This document shows, piece by piece, positions 9,545 to 20,119 of a DNA stretch of 64,000 nucleotides. Every line of letters starts with the position of its first letter. Position 1 is the first letter of the stretch. Under the pieces are notes generated by a model. That model saw only the letters and a program-made list of their open reading frames with translations, had not been told where the DNA came from and did not search any database. Origin of the DNA: Tubulanus polymorphus (lineage: Eukaryota > Nemertea > Palaeonemertea > Tubulaniformes > Tubulanidae); NCBI RefSeq assembly GCF_964204645.1, contig NC_134031.1, positions 3,331,001 through 3,395,000 on the forward strand, in the 5' to 3' direction. Made by a program: the position numbers and the translations under genes.

Positions 9545-12105
9545 ACAATCTTCCGGAAATCGAGCCGGCTCAATGGTTTAAAGTGGAAGTATTTCCGATG
9601 ATGCTGATCGACTGCAACAACCTGACGGTGAAACTCGACGTCGAGACCACTGTCGCGTTGGAAGACGTCGACGATATCGAAGTTTTGACGCTGAGACAAA
9701 TTTCAACGGACGACACGTGCGAGGCCGAATACGACCTCGCCGAACTGTTCCGCGTGATTCCCGATTTACCGTTACATTCCGACCGACCGGCTGATCGAGC
9801 AGAGGTCAATAAAATTCTGTTACGTTATTTACACTTTTACATTCTGCCGTTAGTCCGCCTGTTGCCCGGGGACGAGACGAACGTGAGAAAAGTCAGCGAA
9901 AATTTGAACGCGCATTTGACGCGTATAAACGATGATTTGCAGGCGCGTTGTCGCGAAATCGTCGGCACGAAACAGGCGGTCGCCGAAAAGCGCGAACGCA
10001 TGGTTCAAGAATTGCAGGACGCAAAATGCGCGCGCGAATACCCGCACGAGCTTCTGTTGCTGTTAGAAGCTCAGCTACTCGAAGATATCAATGGGGAAGA
10101 GAGAACGTTGGCTTTGCTGCTCTCAGATGTGAATTCTCTGAAAAAACGGGATTCTTCGAGCGGGTTGCCAGATAAACGAATTTCCCGCGACGTCTGCCAG
10201 GAGCGGCTCGTGGCGTTGGTGAACGCGCGCGAGAATATCGTCAGCGCGTTGACCGTCGCGCGTAAAGCCGCGCAGCAGAAACGCCGGTGGTCTCGTACGC
10301 GACAGAAGTTCGGCGCCGACGCCGAACACGCCATGTACATGCAGGTGTTCGATTTTCTGCAGGAGCAGCGGAAAAAACGCGCGACCTTGAATCGACGCAA
10401 GGACTTCGTGTTAAGCGTGCGCGCGGCCGTCGACGAAACGCTGAAAAAGCTGCGCGGCGGCGAAGAAACGCTCGGCGTCGTCAACAATCGCAAGAACAGC
10501 CAACGCGCTACCGATATTTTACAATACGCGACGATACCGAACGAATGGCGTTCCGTATCCGATCAAGTCGCCGCGATCATGAACGACGTCGATCACGACC
10601 TACGACGTAAACACGACGCGTTCGTACGAACGGTCGTCGATGAGTGCGCGAAATTGTGCGACGAATTACGCGATCACCGATCGTCGGTCGGTCCCGAGAA
10701 TAGACCGACGCGTCGACAGTCGTTTCGTAACGAGATGCAGTCGTTAGTGCTCGATTCGAGCGAATCCGACCCGGTCAGAGACGCCGTATTCAGCTCGATC
10801 AAAACACGTTCGCCGTCGCTCGAATCGATCGGTTTAGTCGTCGTTAATCCGTCTGCCGTCGAGGTGATGAAACGCGTCGACGTGATCGAACGCTCGAAAA
10901 AGTCGCTGAAGCTTTTACAGGAATGCGTACACGCTCATTTCGACTTGATGTGTTCGGAATTTCAGGTGGCGATCGATACGATGCACTGCACCGTTTACTA
11001 CAAAGTCTGGTTGTGCTACGAGGTTTATTTCTATGAGCAGACGATGTCGTCGTTGGCTGCCGCGTTCCGTCTCGTTTACGAGAACGTCTCCGAAAACTTG
11101 CGCTCGAGTCTCGACCTCGGGCAGATTTCGTACGAACAGCTCGGCATCCAGGAACCGTGGATTATCGATTTAGTCGCGCACGAGGACAACGTCAACGACG
11201 AGGTTTTCGAAGATAAACGGCGTAATTTGATTCGCGAAGATTCTAGAGAGGATATTTGCGATTCTAGCGATGTTGACGATCGATCGAAAATTCCTAGACC
11301 CGGCGATGATGAAATCGACGATAAGGTAAATGATGCGCACGTGGTATTATTACCGAATTCGGGGGTCGAGGATTCATCGGCCGAAGCGGCAGAAATTCTC
11401 GACGAAATCGTATCGAAACTGGAATTGAGTACGGGGGAGACGAGTTCAGCGGTTGAGCTTGTGTCTACGCGGTCTGCCGACCACAACGTCGCCGAAAATT
11501 TGTCGGTCTCACGATCGGGAACCGCGGTCGCTGGCCAGGTCAAAGTAATCAGCAATCAAATACGAGGTGCCGAAATGGATTCGTACGAATTGCAACGGCT
11601 CGCCGAGACGTTGCGTAGACCGCGCGAGCCGTATGGCAGCGACGCCGCGTTCAGCGGAGACCGACGCGTGCGCTCAATGCGCTGCGTGCCCAACTCGCGA
11701 ATGCGCGTATCGCGCGATCTCGATTCACGTCGATTCGAACGCGTGTTTCGACCGGCGATCGATTGCGCGCGGCGAATCGTCGACGAATCGACGCCAATGC
11801 ACAAACTGGAGTTGATGACGAAGTGCGTTCGTCTCGTGCAGCAAATCGTAACGACCGAACAGAGCAGACGCGTTTCGGCGGCGAAAACGCTGATGTGCTG
11901 CGATGATTTCTTGACGATCATGCCGTTGTTGTTATCGCACACCGGTCCCGATAAGATGGCTGAATTATACCCGCAAGTGACGCTACTCGTCGACTTCATG
12001 GCTCCGTTCTTATCGTCCGGAATTCACGCCAATTCGCTGACTCATTTCTACGGCGCTTACCACTTTATATTCTCCGTAATTCTGACGACGAAGGCAAAAG
12101 ACTAA
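9545..12105 (+). CDS. Long coiled-coil protein with a C-terminal VPS9-like domain (3' exon)
   Basis: One long exon encodes 852 residues to a stop at 12103-12105. A splice acceptor (CATGTTTTAG) ends at 9544 and the frame is open across it, so this looks like the last exon of a larger gene; the 5' exons were not found. If the acceptor is unused, the first ATG is at 9598. The first third and middle are charged, helical and coiled-coil-like. Next comes an acidic linker (about 11220-11570). The last 110 residues resemble a VPS9 domain: a KLELMTKCV helix, then CCDDFLTIMPLLLS at the conserved Asp position, and a late HFYGAY motif at the conserved Tyr position. VPS9 domains activate Rab5-family GTPases on endosomes. 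The domain call is moderate, and I do not recognise the rest. A poly(A) signal lies at 12396-12401. Confidence 0.6.
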
Positions 12106-12395
12106 GTTTCCGAGTAGACTGAACTTGAAAAATGAAAACCATTTGGATCCGGATTTCAAACTGGTCTCGCGTTATTCACTCAATCACTGTAGAAAATGCC
12201 CCAGATTGAGTTTGCTGAATTTAATGAGTTTTAGAACATTCACAAGGTTCTTACAGATCAGGGGAAATCAGGGAATTGAATTTTGAAAATCACAGTTAAA
12301 GTCAGCAGGGAATTTGAATTTTCGGTGTCTTATTGTTCTCACTGAGTGGCACATTTTGAGAAGAAACAGCCCCTGCTGAGGTTTTCTTATGATTC

Positions 12396-12401
12396 AATAA
12401 A
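12396..12401 (+). terminator. Poly(A) signal of the VPS9-like gene
   Basis: AATAAA lies about 290 bp after the stop codon at 12105, in AT-rich DNA. Confidence 0.4.
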
Positions 12402-14398
12402 AGGCAATTTTCATTCAAGGGTCAGAGAAAATAATAAAAATATAAGGGAATATGGATCCAGATAGTAGGCTTTAGTGATAGCTAAAGAAAACCTGTAATC
12501 CAGACCCATATCGTGGTGGTTGGAGTCGCATTTGACTCCATCCAGAATTGAAATCAATTATTTAGTTATGGAGTCAAATTCTAACTCAAACAGTCAAACC
12601 AGGTCCTGCATTGTAAATGTTATATAAACATATTGTAATGCTATTATGATAGTTTTATCATAAAACTGTGTATGAACAAGAAAGCATAAACTGTTAAAGC
12701 AAGTTGTCTGGTGATAGACTACAGGTCTATAGTTTTATTGCCTCTATGCTGTAATAATACCCTTTATTTTAGACATAGACCATTCATTTATTACTTATCT
12801 ATTTTAAGCTACGATCAAGATCAAATTTACCTAAGATATAAACGGTCATTTTTCGGATCTGATAAATATGGCTTCCATAAACACGTGATTATGAATGTTG
12901 GAATTGTTTCTTCATTGAAAATGATTTTCTTACGTAAAAAAAAATTCAGCTCATGTATGTATGTCGTGGACGGGTGTAATTCAGATCAGTCTGAATTTGA
13001 AAATTGGCCAAGTTAGCAAAAATTATGCGGTCCAGAATTTTCCCATTTAATTTTCCTAATTAATTCTGTTTGTGTTAATTGCATTTTCAAAATCAAAAAT
13101 TCACCTTCATTGGATAAATATTTAATTTCCGAAAATTTTTTATTGGTTTATATGGCGTCTTAACTCCAAAATTGTTGGGTTAAAGTTGCTTCATGAATTT
13201 CTGATGCCAAATTTTGGATTTTAACCATTCCATAATTAAATGTTTTCCTATTTAAAATCCCTAAATTTGACTCATATATGGTCGGATTTGTGACTCATTC
13301 ACGGTCGGACATATTTTGCCGGTTCCAAGTTGTCCAACATACCGGTAGATACTGTTGCTTGTTTTGCATTATGACCGAATTTCGTATATTCATTAAGCAT
13401 AATGCAGGGTAAATTTGGCGTCTTCAACGAATGTGATAATCGTTAAATTAGATAGAGTTTTATTCTAGAATATTGATTAAATATTTCATGTGCGTATTTA
13501 AGATTGTAAATAAGAAATAATTGGAAATATTCCATATCGAAATAAGGTGCTATTTCTGAATTGATATCATATCCTGTTCGAAATAAACAACTCTAATTGA
13601 TTAAATGTAGTAGTACCACGTGAAATTGGTGCAATGAAATCGAAAGAGCGCAATTACTTTTATAGCACTGGAAGGTTATTAATCTGTGATATTAAGTGCT
13701 TTTTCTTATTAATGGTAGCTATACTTGTCTATAGTGTGTATATATGACAATATTGTTATCGAGATTTTAAATCAATTTAAATTTTGATATATGTGAGATA
13801 ATATTTGATAATCTAGATAACTGTTAGCACCGTTGACTTCGCTACTCCAGGTGAGCGGGTGACTGTGGTTGCGGAGGTACTTTCCCGCCACTGGTCGGCT
13901 GGAAAATTTGAGTGAACAATTTTGAAATGTTTGTTACCGAGTTGGAATCGACCTGCTACTCTAAACACAACTCCTAAACATCGCCCAGCACCTGTTTTGA
14001 GCGGAGTCTACGGTCAATTTTTCTACTGATTTTATTTCGATTTTCGAATAATATTCACGATTTATGAATAAAAGTTACAAAAATACAAATAGATGTGTCC
14101 TTTTCTTTCCTTTTTTTATTGGTGTCGTTAAGAAGACTTTTTTTCTCATCTCTGAATTTCAATTTTAATTGTCGAAATATCCTGTGAAGTCTATCTAAAA
14201 CCAGATAGAAGCGGCTTGCTAAATTTGTCAATGGCTTAGAGAACTGCGCGCGTGGGACCGACAAAATCTATTCTTTACTTCTTGAACATACACGTTAGCA
14301 ACACCGAAATACTGGGGAAATCTGATGACCGTGCATTTTACGTGTGTTCAGTATGGCACGAGAATCAGTACCCTGTTTATTGATATATAGCGAATAAC

Positions 14399-14530
14399 TT
14401 GAACTTGAACTTGAACTTATTTTTATTGCGCCGTATATAACATTTATACATAGGATAAGACACGCAATAAATTCACAGGACAAAACATTTAAGAATGACA
14501 TTTAATATAGAGTACATAATACATGTAGCG
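14399..14530 (-). mobile_element. 5'-truncated LINE 3' end
   Basis: On the minus strand this reads as a LINE 3' UTR: TTTATTGCGTGTC, then ATCCTATGTA, then GCAATAAAAA and several AAGTTC hexamers. The full element at 2025-8311 has TTTTATTGCTTGTC, TTCCTATGTA and GCAATAAAATG before its AAGTTC repeats. The two ends are clearly related but not identical, so this is an older or different subfamily copy. No ORF2 sequence is left. Its inner limit is uncertain. Confidence 0.7.
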
Positions 14531-15066
14531 TAAAAAAACAAAAGCTTATACAAGAAATAATTAGAAAAGCGCCCTCGGTCTCAAAGCTGAGGAATTACGA
14601 CGAAACGGAGTCGAGTCTAAGCTTAGCGAATAAATATCTTGATAATTTGTAAGAATCCATTCAAACTCGTTTGGCTGTCGTCGTTTGTGTTGACGGCTTA
14701 CGGAAGATTTAGGCTTATTCAATTATCCAACAGTTTTTTTTTAAACTGATTTTAACAGTGATTCCAAATGTGTAGGCTCTAGATCAATTTCTCGTGGTTG
14801 TAATTCACCTTACGCACAGTGAGGTAAAACTGATTACAGTGATGCGGCGGTAAATTTGCGAATGCAACCGTTCGGAAATATTCACGCATCGATGGACCAT
14901 TTTGTCGCTAGAAATAGATTTTACAACTTTCCTACATCACCAGATTTTTTGCACGAGATTCTTCTCCATAAAACGTTTGCGAAAATGTCCATTTGCGAAG
15001 ATTTATCTGGTGCCATTAAGTCGAAGGAGATTGATATTGCGCTCCTGTGACTTCGTCTTGAAAAAA

Positions 15067-16083
15067 ATGAACGCTACGTCAAGTTCTGCAGTAACTCAAA
15101 GCCGGGAAACTGGTCGGGCAAGTTCAATGCGGTACTTTCGTACTAAAGTAGCCAAGTTCAGCGAGGGTTTGTTCTTGTACGGGTGCCCGTTGTTGATCGT
15201 GATCGGAACTCTCGGAAACGCCCTCACCGTTCTCGTGTTGAACGTTAAAAAAGAAACGCGAAAATCTTCGACGTCGTTGCTTCTGTCGGTGTTGGCCGTG
15301 GTCGACACGTCCGTCTTACTCACGGGTCTGTTGCGACAGTGGATCATTCGTCTTAAGGGAATTGACATTCGTGACAATCCCGACTCTCCGGCCGTCTGTC
15401 CCATCCATTTATTTCTCACATACACGACGTTCAGTTTGTCTGCCTGGATGGTACTTCTTGTTACTATCGAACGTTATATTTCCGTCGTCAAACCGATAAA
15501 AGCTAAGTACCTGTGTACACGTCGCCGAATGTCAGTCGCTTCGGCGATGACGATTTTAGGTATAAGTGCCTTGAACGGGCACATCCTAGGCGGTTGGAGA
15601 CTCGAAAAAACCGGTAGCGGGAAATTCGCCTGCACGATGCCCGAGCGAAACTATTACAAATTCTTCGTCGAAGTTCAAGTCTGGCAACATTGTCTTACAT
15701 ATTCGGTGATTCCGTTCATGATGATCGTTTTTTGCAATACGGCCATCATTCGTCGTCTGCATTTAGCGAAACTGGAATTCGCCGGTAGAAGTACCAGAGA
15801 CGACACGAAAAAGGACAAATCGAATTCTCTGACGAAAATGCTTCTTTACGTGAATTTGATGTTCCTGTTGACGACTCTGCCAGTTTCTGGTTTGATAATT
15901 TACCAGGAACGAAGAAATTTCGGTTACACCGAAAAGGACCCGCCATTGATTCGAATCCTGTACCCAACGTTTATTTACTTGTCGTACGTCAACAACGCTT
16001 GTAACTTCTTTATTTATTGTTTCAGTGGCCGGAAATTCAGGGCTGATTTGATTTCGTTATTCGCGTGTTTATGCAGATCCTAA
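15067..16083 (+). CDS. Rhodopsin-class (class A) orphan GPCR, peptide-receptor type
   Basis: This is a single-exon receptor of 338 aa in the plasma membrane; the ligand is unknown. Seven hydrophobic segments are visible. TM1 has GTLGNALTV (GN motif). TM3 ends in VTIERYISVVKP, a standard ERY motif followed by the KPIKAKY loop. ECL2 holds a cysteine (KFACTMPER) that can pair with the TM3-side cysteine (AVCPIH). TM6 is LFLLTTLP-like, and TM7 has NNACNFFIYCFSGRKFR, so NFxxY replaces NPxxY. An N-glycosylation sequon (NATS) follows the start. I chose the ATG at 15067; the frame is open upstream to 14902 but only from a TTG. The NFFIYC-SGRKFR ending is common in FMRFamide-receptor-like orphans of protostomes, so a neuropeptide ligand is likely. 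Confidence 0.85.
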   Translation: MNATSSSAVTQSRETGRASSMRYFRTKVAKFSEGLFLYGCPLLIVIGTLGNALTVLVLNVKKETRKSSTSLLLSVLAVVDTSVLLTGLLRQWIIRLKGIDIRDNPDSPAVCPIHLFLTYTTFSLSAWMVLLVTIERYISVVKPIKAKYLCTRRRMSVASAMTILGISALNGHILGGWRLEKTGSGKFACTMPERNYYKFFVEVQVWQHCLTYSVIPFMMIVFCNTAIIRRLHLAKLEFAGRSTRDDTKKDKSNSLTKMLLYVNLMFLLTTLPVSGLIIYQERRNFGYTEKDPPLIRILYPTFIYLSYVNNACNFFIYCFSGRKFRADLISLFACLCRS

Positions 16084-16966
16084 GTGTATTTGCTTCGACA
16101 GCAAATTTTTCATGTTTCTGCATTTCTCTACTTCGGCGTCAATGTGCTCTAATCATTGGTACTCGATCATCCATGCCAAGCCTAATTGAAAAAAACTCAC
16201 GCACAAAAAACTCCAATTTTCAAGGTTCGCCACAATGACCACATCCCGCTTCGAAGGGTCCAGTTTTAAAAAGTGAGATGAATATAGCTCTACTGCGAAG
16301 CCATAGAAATTCGACGGTATATCGACGGTATATCGCAGAATGCAAAAGACTTTTTTTAACCCTGGCCTGATGACCAAGCTCTCTCTATCAATCAGAGAAG
16401 TTTTGATGGGGCAGGGGCAAGGGTTTGAGCTCCGTCGAATATGGAATATGTAATTGGAGATATCTGATATTGTCTCAATATTGTCTATTAAATGTTTAAT
16501 GTTTTTTACCACTGCTTTCGCGCGGGGAGCGTTGTGTTGTGAAATGGGGTTTTTACATAGTTTGAAAGTCAAATATGTATCTTATCTGTAAAATACTATA
16601 TTCATAGACGGTATGATATTAGATAATTAGATAATTAAAATTGTTGTCATCATAGTTTGGATAGTTCATTGTTAATTTGGCAGTCTGCTACAGTTTGGAT
16701 CACTTCTCAGATCTATAGAAATAATATAGAAAGCTCTATATTATAGGCTACAGCATTCGCACGGTATCAACGGGTCGACCAGCACGAAAGTACAATCTTT
16801 CGGTTGATCGTGGAATCGACGAAAACAGTTTCCGTCTATTCGTTTCAGTTGCGTGTGCGTCGATCTCTTTAATCAGACACACTGCCATTGTCACCTCAAA
16901 GCTACAATTTTCTTCCAACGTTGCAAGTACCATTCGCCACTGAATACGAGTTCCCGCGCGATAACA
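16084..16966. other. Spacer between two GPCR genes
   Basis: No exon is supported. Two nearby copies of an ATCGACGGTATATCG motif (about 16309-16335) form a small direct repeat. The right end carries the upstream region of the receptor at 16967. Confidence 0.5.
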
Positions 16967-17932
16967 ATGTTCAATGCCTCAATCGGTGTGGAGAAATGCT
17001 TCCCTCACACCCGTGTTATATGGCACCTCGTGGCAGCAACTATCACAGGACCGCTCGGATGGTTGGGTATCGTTACCAACGCGTTAACTATAAACGCAAT
17101 CCATCGAATACGTAAAACACATAGATCAGCTACTTCGTATTACATCGTATTGCTGTTAGCCGGTTTTGACATTGTATGTTGCATCGCAATCATTGTCACT
17201 AACCATTTCGTTTGGGTCTTGAAATTCATTCGCCATGGACAGACGGCACTGTATTTAGATGGCGGTTACGGTGCCCCCGAATTCTACATAGCGGGCAATA
17301 TAATCTCAAAATGGAGTATATATATTCGCAACAGTTTAACCTTTTTTTTAGCACTGGACCGAGCAGTTCATATATGTTTCCCGCTGAAAGCTACGGGATA
17401 TTGGAATTTGAAACATTGTTATTTCTTTTCAACCGCTTGTATAATCGGATGGACTGTACTTTTTTGTTTCCGTGCGCAGTACCGCATTGTCGCATACGTC
17501 ACCACAGAATGTACATACGGCTTGACTGTCCTCGATAGTAAAGAGGTTAAAAAAGCGCCGAAAAATTCCACTTTCATAGAAGTTGTTTTCTCGACGTATT
17601 TGCCAGCCACGCTTGTACCTCTTCTCAATGCGATTATGATAATCAAACTACGAATTCACGCTAACAATAGGAAAAAACTCACCTGCGACGACAGAAAAGA
17701 AAATAAACAGGCTAGGGCGGGACACGTGATGGTATTTGTGGCATCCGCGATATTCATCGTATCATTATTGCCGGAAATGATTTTCAGCATCGTTAGAAAT
17801 TACCCTGTTAACTGGCCGATTTTGCTTTTGAACGAAATATTCCAAGCAGCCAATTCATCTCTGAACGGCATATTTTATTATGTGTTCAGCAAGTTATTCA
17901 GACAACAAATGAATTTGTTGTTGCCCTGTTGA
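16967..17932 (+). CDS. Rhodopsin-class (class A) orphan GPCR, divergent
   Basis: This is a single-exon receptor of 321 aa in the plasma membrane; the ligand is unknown. TM1 has GWLGIVTNALTINA, TM2 is LLLAGFDIVCCIA, and TM3 runs SLTFFLALDRAVHICFPLKA, so the DRY motif reads DRA. The PLKA loop is shared with the receptor at 728-1777. A cysteine in loop 2 (TTECTYG) is present. TM6 is FIVSLLPEMIFSI, and TM7 ends NSSLNGIFYYVFSKLFR with NGxxY at the NPxxY position. N-glycosylation is possible at NAS near residue 3. The ATG at 16967 is used; upstream the frame is open only from a GTG. It lies 883 bp after the receptor at 15067 on the same strand, and a decayed relative follows at about 18800. Confidence 0.8.
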   Translation: MFNASIGVEKCFPHTRVIWHLVAATITGPLGWLGIVTNALTINAIHRIRKTHRSATSYYIVLLLAGFDIVCCIAIIVTNHFVWVLKFIRHGQTALYLDGGYGAPEFYIAGNIISKWSIYIRNSLTFFLALDRAVHICFPLKATGYWNLKHCYFFSTACIIGWTVLFCFRAQYRIVAYVTTECTYGLTVLDSKEVKKAPKNSTFIEVVFSTYLPATLVPLLNAIMIIKLRIHANNRKKLTCDDRKENKQARAGHVMVFVASAIFIVSLLPEMIFSIVRNYPVNWPILLLNEIFQAANSSLNGIFYYVFSKLFRQQMNLLLPC

Positions 17933-18797
17933 TTAACGGACAACAGTTTCTTAATTATAGCCACCTTGTTCGCCTCAGCCCACTCTTTTTTTCTTCTCAA
18001 GATAAATTTTTCGAAGTGGTGTGAAATTTTTTCTGTCTTTCCTAACAAAGGAATTTTAGGTTTTAGGCTTGACGTGACGTCACGTGAAATTAAAATAATA
18101 GTTTTAATGGTTTTTGTGATAGACCACAAAAAGAAATACCCTAGTTTCTCAAGAAAGTGAAATACCACCCGCGTCATGAAAAAGAGTCCCTAACAAAAAT
18201 TAAAACGACAAATGCGCTCGCCCGCATTGGCAAAGCATCAATCGTCTTTTTTTTAATAAAAATTGAATCCCGCTCGCCCGCATAGCTGTATAGTGCACAC
18301 GTGATTTTTTTTCTGCGTTATGCTCATCGTCGACGTACTGGTAATCCGACAAAAACAGCGCCAGGTTCGTTTCATTTTACTTCATTTCAAGGAAGCGTGA
18401 AAATAGCAAAAGACAGTGATTGTTTCAACTTCGATTAAATGAGTCGATATAGTTTGATTTTATAGGTTTTTGCATAGAACTCTTTGAGTTCTATGGTTTT
18501 TGGGAGCTACTTAATACTACAAATAAAGTTTTTGCATATATTTTACTTGCATTACTGGTATTTGTTTGGCATTGGTAAAAAGACATCCCTCCCGCGTCTG
18601 TTCTATAAGTCTCAGGTTGAGCTTTTTATTTCAACTTTTTTATTTAAAAAAGCAATAAAAATTAAATTCGCCCGCCCTCGTCACTTTTCAGAAAAAAAAT
18701 CTGATGAGAAACCAGGGTATTTCTTTGTGTGGCCTTATGCACTTTAACGAATCAGCGCTTCCTCATTTAGCCTATAGTATTTTGTTCTCTCCAGTCA

Positions 18798-18960
18798 GTG
18801 CCTCGAATAACAATTATCTTTACAAACTATTTTGCAAATTACATGTTCCATTTTTCTTGCGCGCTGAAAAATTGTGCGTTCAACAATTTTACCATTTTTT
18901 CAGCACTGGACCGATCATTTCACCTCCAACGAAATTTTTCATTCACCAATTCCATTAACG
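18798..18960 (+). pseudogene. Decayed copy of the 16967-17932 receptor
   Basis: The DNA at 18880-18930 reads CAATTTTACC, a T-run, then AGCACTGGACCGATCATTTCA. The intact receptor has CAGTTTAACC, a T-run, then AGCACTGGACCGAGCAGTTCA at TM3. In translation, NNFTIFSALDRSFHL aligns with RNSLTFFLALDRAVH. The surrounding frame has no membrane segments and stops soon after. I read it as the remnant of a tandem duplicate; its limits are approximate. Confidence 0.55.
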
Positions 18961-19480
18961 CCGAATGCTTCATTCACTGAAATTTTTCTCTCAATTGATA
19001 AAAAGACGCTTTGAAACAGAAATAATTCTGAATTTCTTCATTTTATAGGTTTTTTTATTTTCGCTCAGAAGATAAGAGAATAAACAAAGGAAACAAACAA
19101 AATACTCTGATCTTAATCTGATTTATTAAAAATAAATATATAAAAAATATTTCATGCTTATGAAAGAAATTTCTATTCACAATGACCCCACTATCCTAGC
19201 AGTAAACTATAACGGACGGCACAATTAACTAATGGTACGGTAATCGCCTTGTAGAAATCCTTTTTGAAAAATACAAAATCTTTCAATGAATTCCTGTTTA
19301 TCAATAAACGACTTTTTCAAAATTGAAAAAAGTTCGAAGCTCAGCTACATATTTCTAAATGCCACTTTTCTTCGTGAAAATTTTTAGTAGCTGAATTTTC
19401 TCAAACGCGAATAAAGATAAAGGTTACCCCATTGAGTTTGTATAAGCTGATCCGAAAAGTAGCAAAAGTGTACATACATA

Positions 19481-19787
19481 CAGGGCTCGATCTAAGCACT
19501 TGTCCGATTGCCCGGGACAAGTAGGTTATCATTATCACTTGCCCCCCGGGCTAGTGCAATTTTATGTCACAAAGCTGTTTTTTCCCATTTGATACAACGC
19601 ATTTCTTAACGAATTTCGTTTTCACGATAAAATGGAAGATTTTTTAGAAAAGGAATCATAGTGTCACCAATTGGACTGCCTCTGTAAGGCAAGTAGCTTT
19701 TGGAGGGGGCAAGCAAAATTTCAAATTTCAGATATGCTTGCCCCACTCCCCCGGGCAAGTGGCTTTCATTCCTTAGATCGGACCCTG
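19481..19787. mobile_element. hAT-like MITE
   Basis: The left end is CAGGGCTCGATCTAAG and the right end, reverse complemented, is CAGGGTCCGATCTAAG: 16 bases with two differences. The interior has C- and G-rich blocks near both ends (GCCCGGGACAAGT and CCGGGCAAGTGG), also inverted. The CAGGG end is typical of hAT elements, but the expected 8-bp target duplication is not clear (CATACATA against CATAAGAT). The element is 307 bp and has no coding capacity. Confidence 0.6.
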
Positions 19788-20119
19788 CATAAGATAAAAC
19801 ACGTATATACTGGTAATATTGTAGTTCTTACATTTCGCGTAGAAAACATCTAACAATGTTATTATTCAAATTCTCCGAAGATGGGCAAAAATTACATGTA
19901 TTTGAAGAACAGTTAAAAGTACAATAGACTGCGTGGTGTACACCGGAGTATCGCGCGGCTTGAATACTCGCAATTCATCACGGTAACGACCGATCACTGC
20001 TCCGACCGCTCCAGAATTAGAATTTATCGAGATCCCAGGCAAACGTAGAGTCTTAACTCCGTACGATTGTTGATTATTTCGTCTTCCACTAAATCGAGCT
20101 ACGTGATCCTAATTCATGA

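Larger units (their letters stand above)
12106..15066. other. Long AT-rich intergenic region
   Basis: No gene is supported. The first part holds the 3' UTR of the VPS9-like gene (AATAAA at 12396-12401). Bases 12497-12605 hold a weak copy of the palindromic GTTCCACAG-type family. Bases 14399-14530 hold a LINE 3' end on the minus strand. The remainder shows no exon-like CG-rich stretch. The promoter of the receptor at 15067 must lie at the right end. Confidence 0.5.
17933..20119. other. Intergenic region with a receptor relic and a hAT-like element
   Basis: No intact gene is visible. Bases 18798-18960 carry a decayed copy of the upstream receptor, and 19481-19787 a terminal-inverted-repeat element; both are listed separately. 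The rest is AT-rich with several poly(A) and poly(T) runs. Confidence 0.5.

Noticed and set aside
10071-10493. Antisense and alternate-frame ORFs inside the VPS9-like exon
   Set aside because: They are shadows of a long CG-rich exon, with low-complexity Arg/Ser composition.
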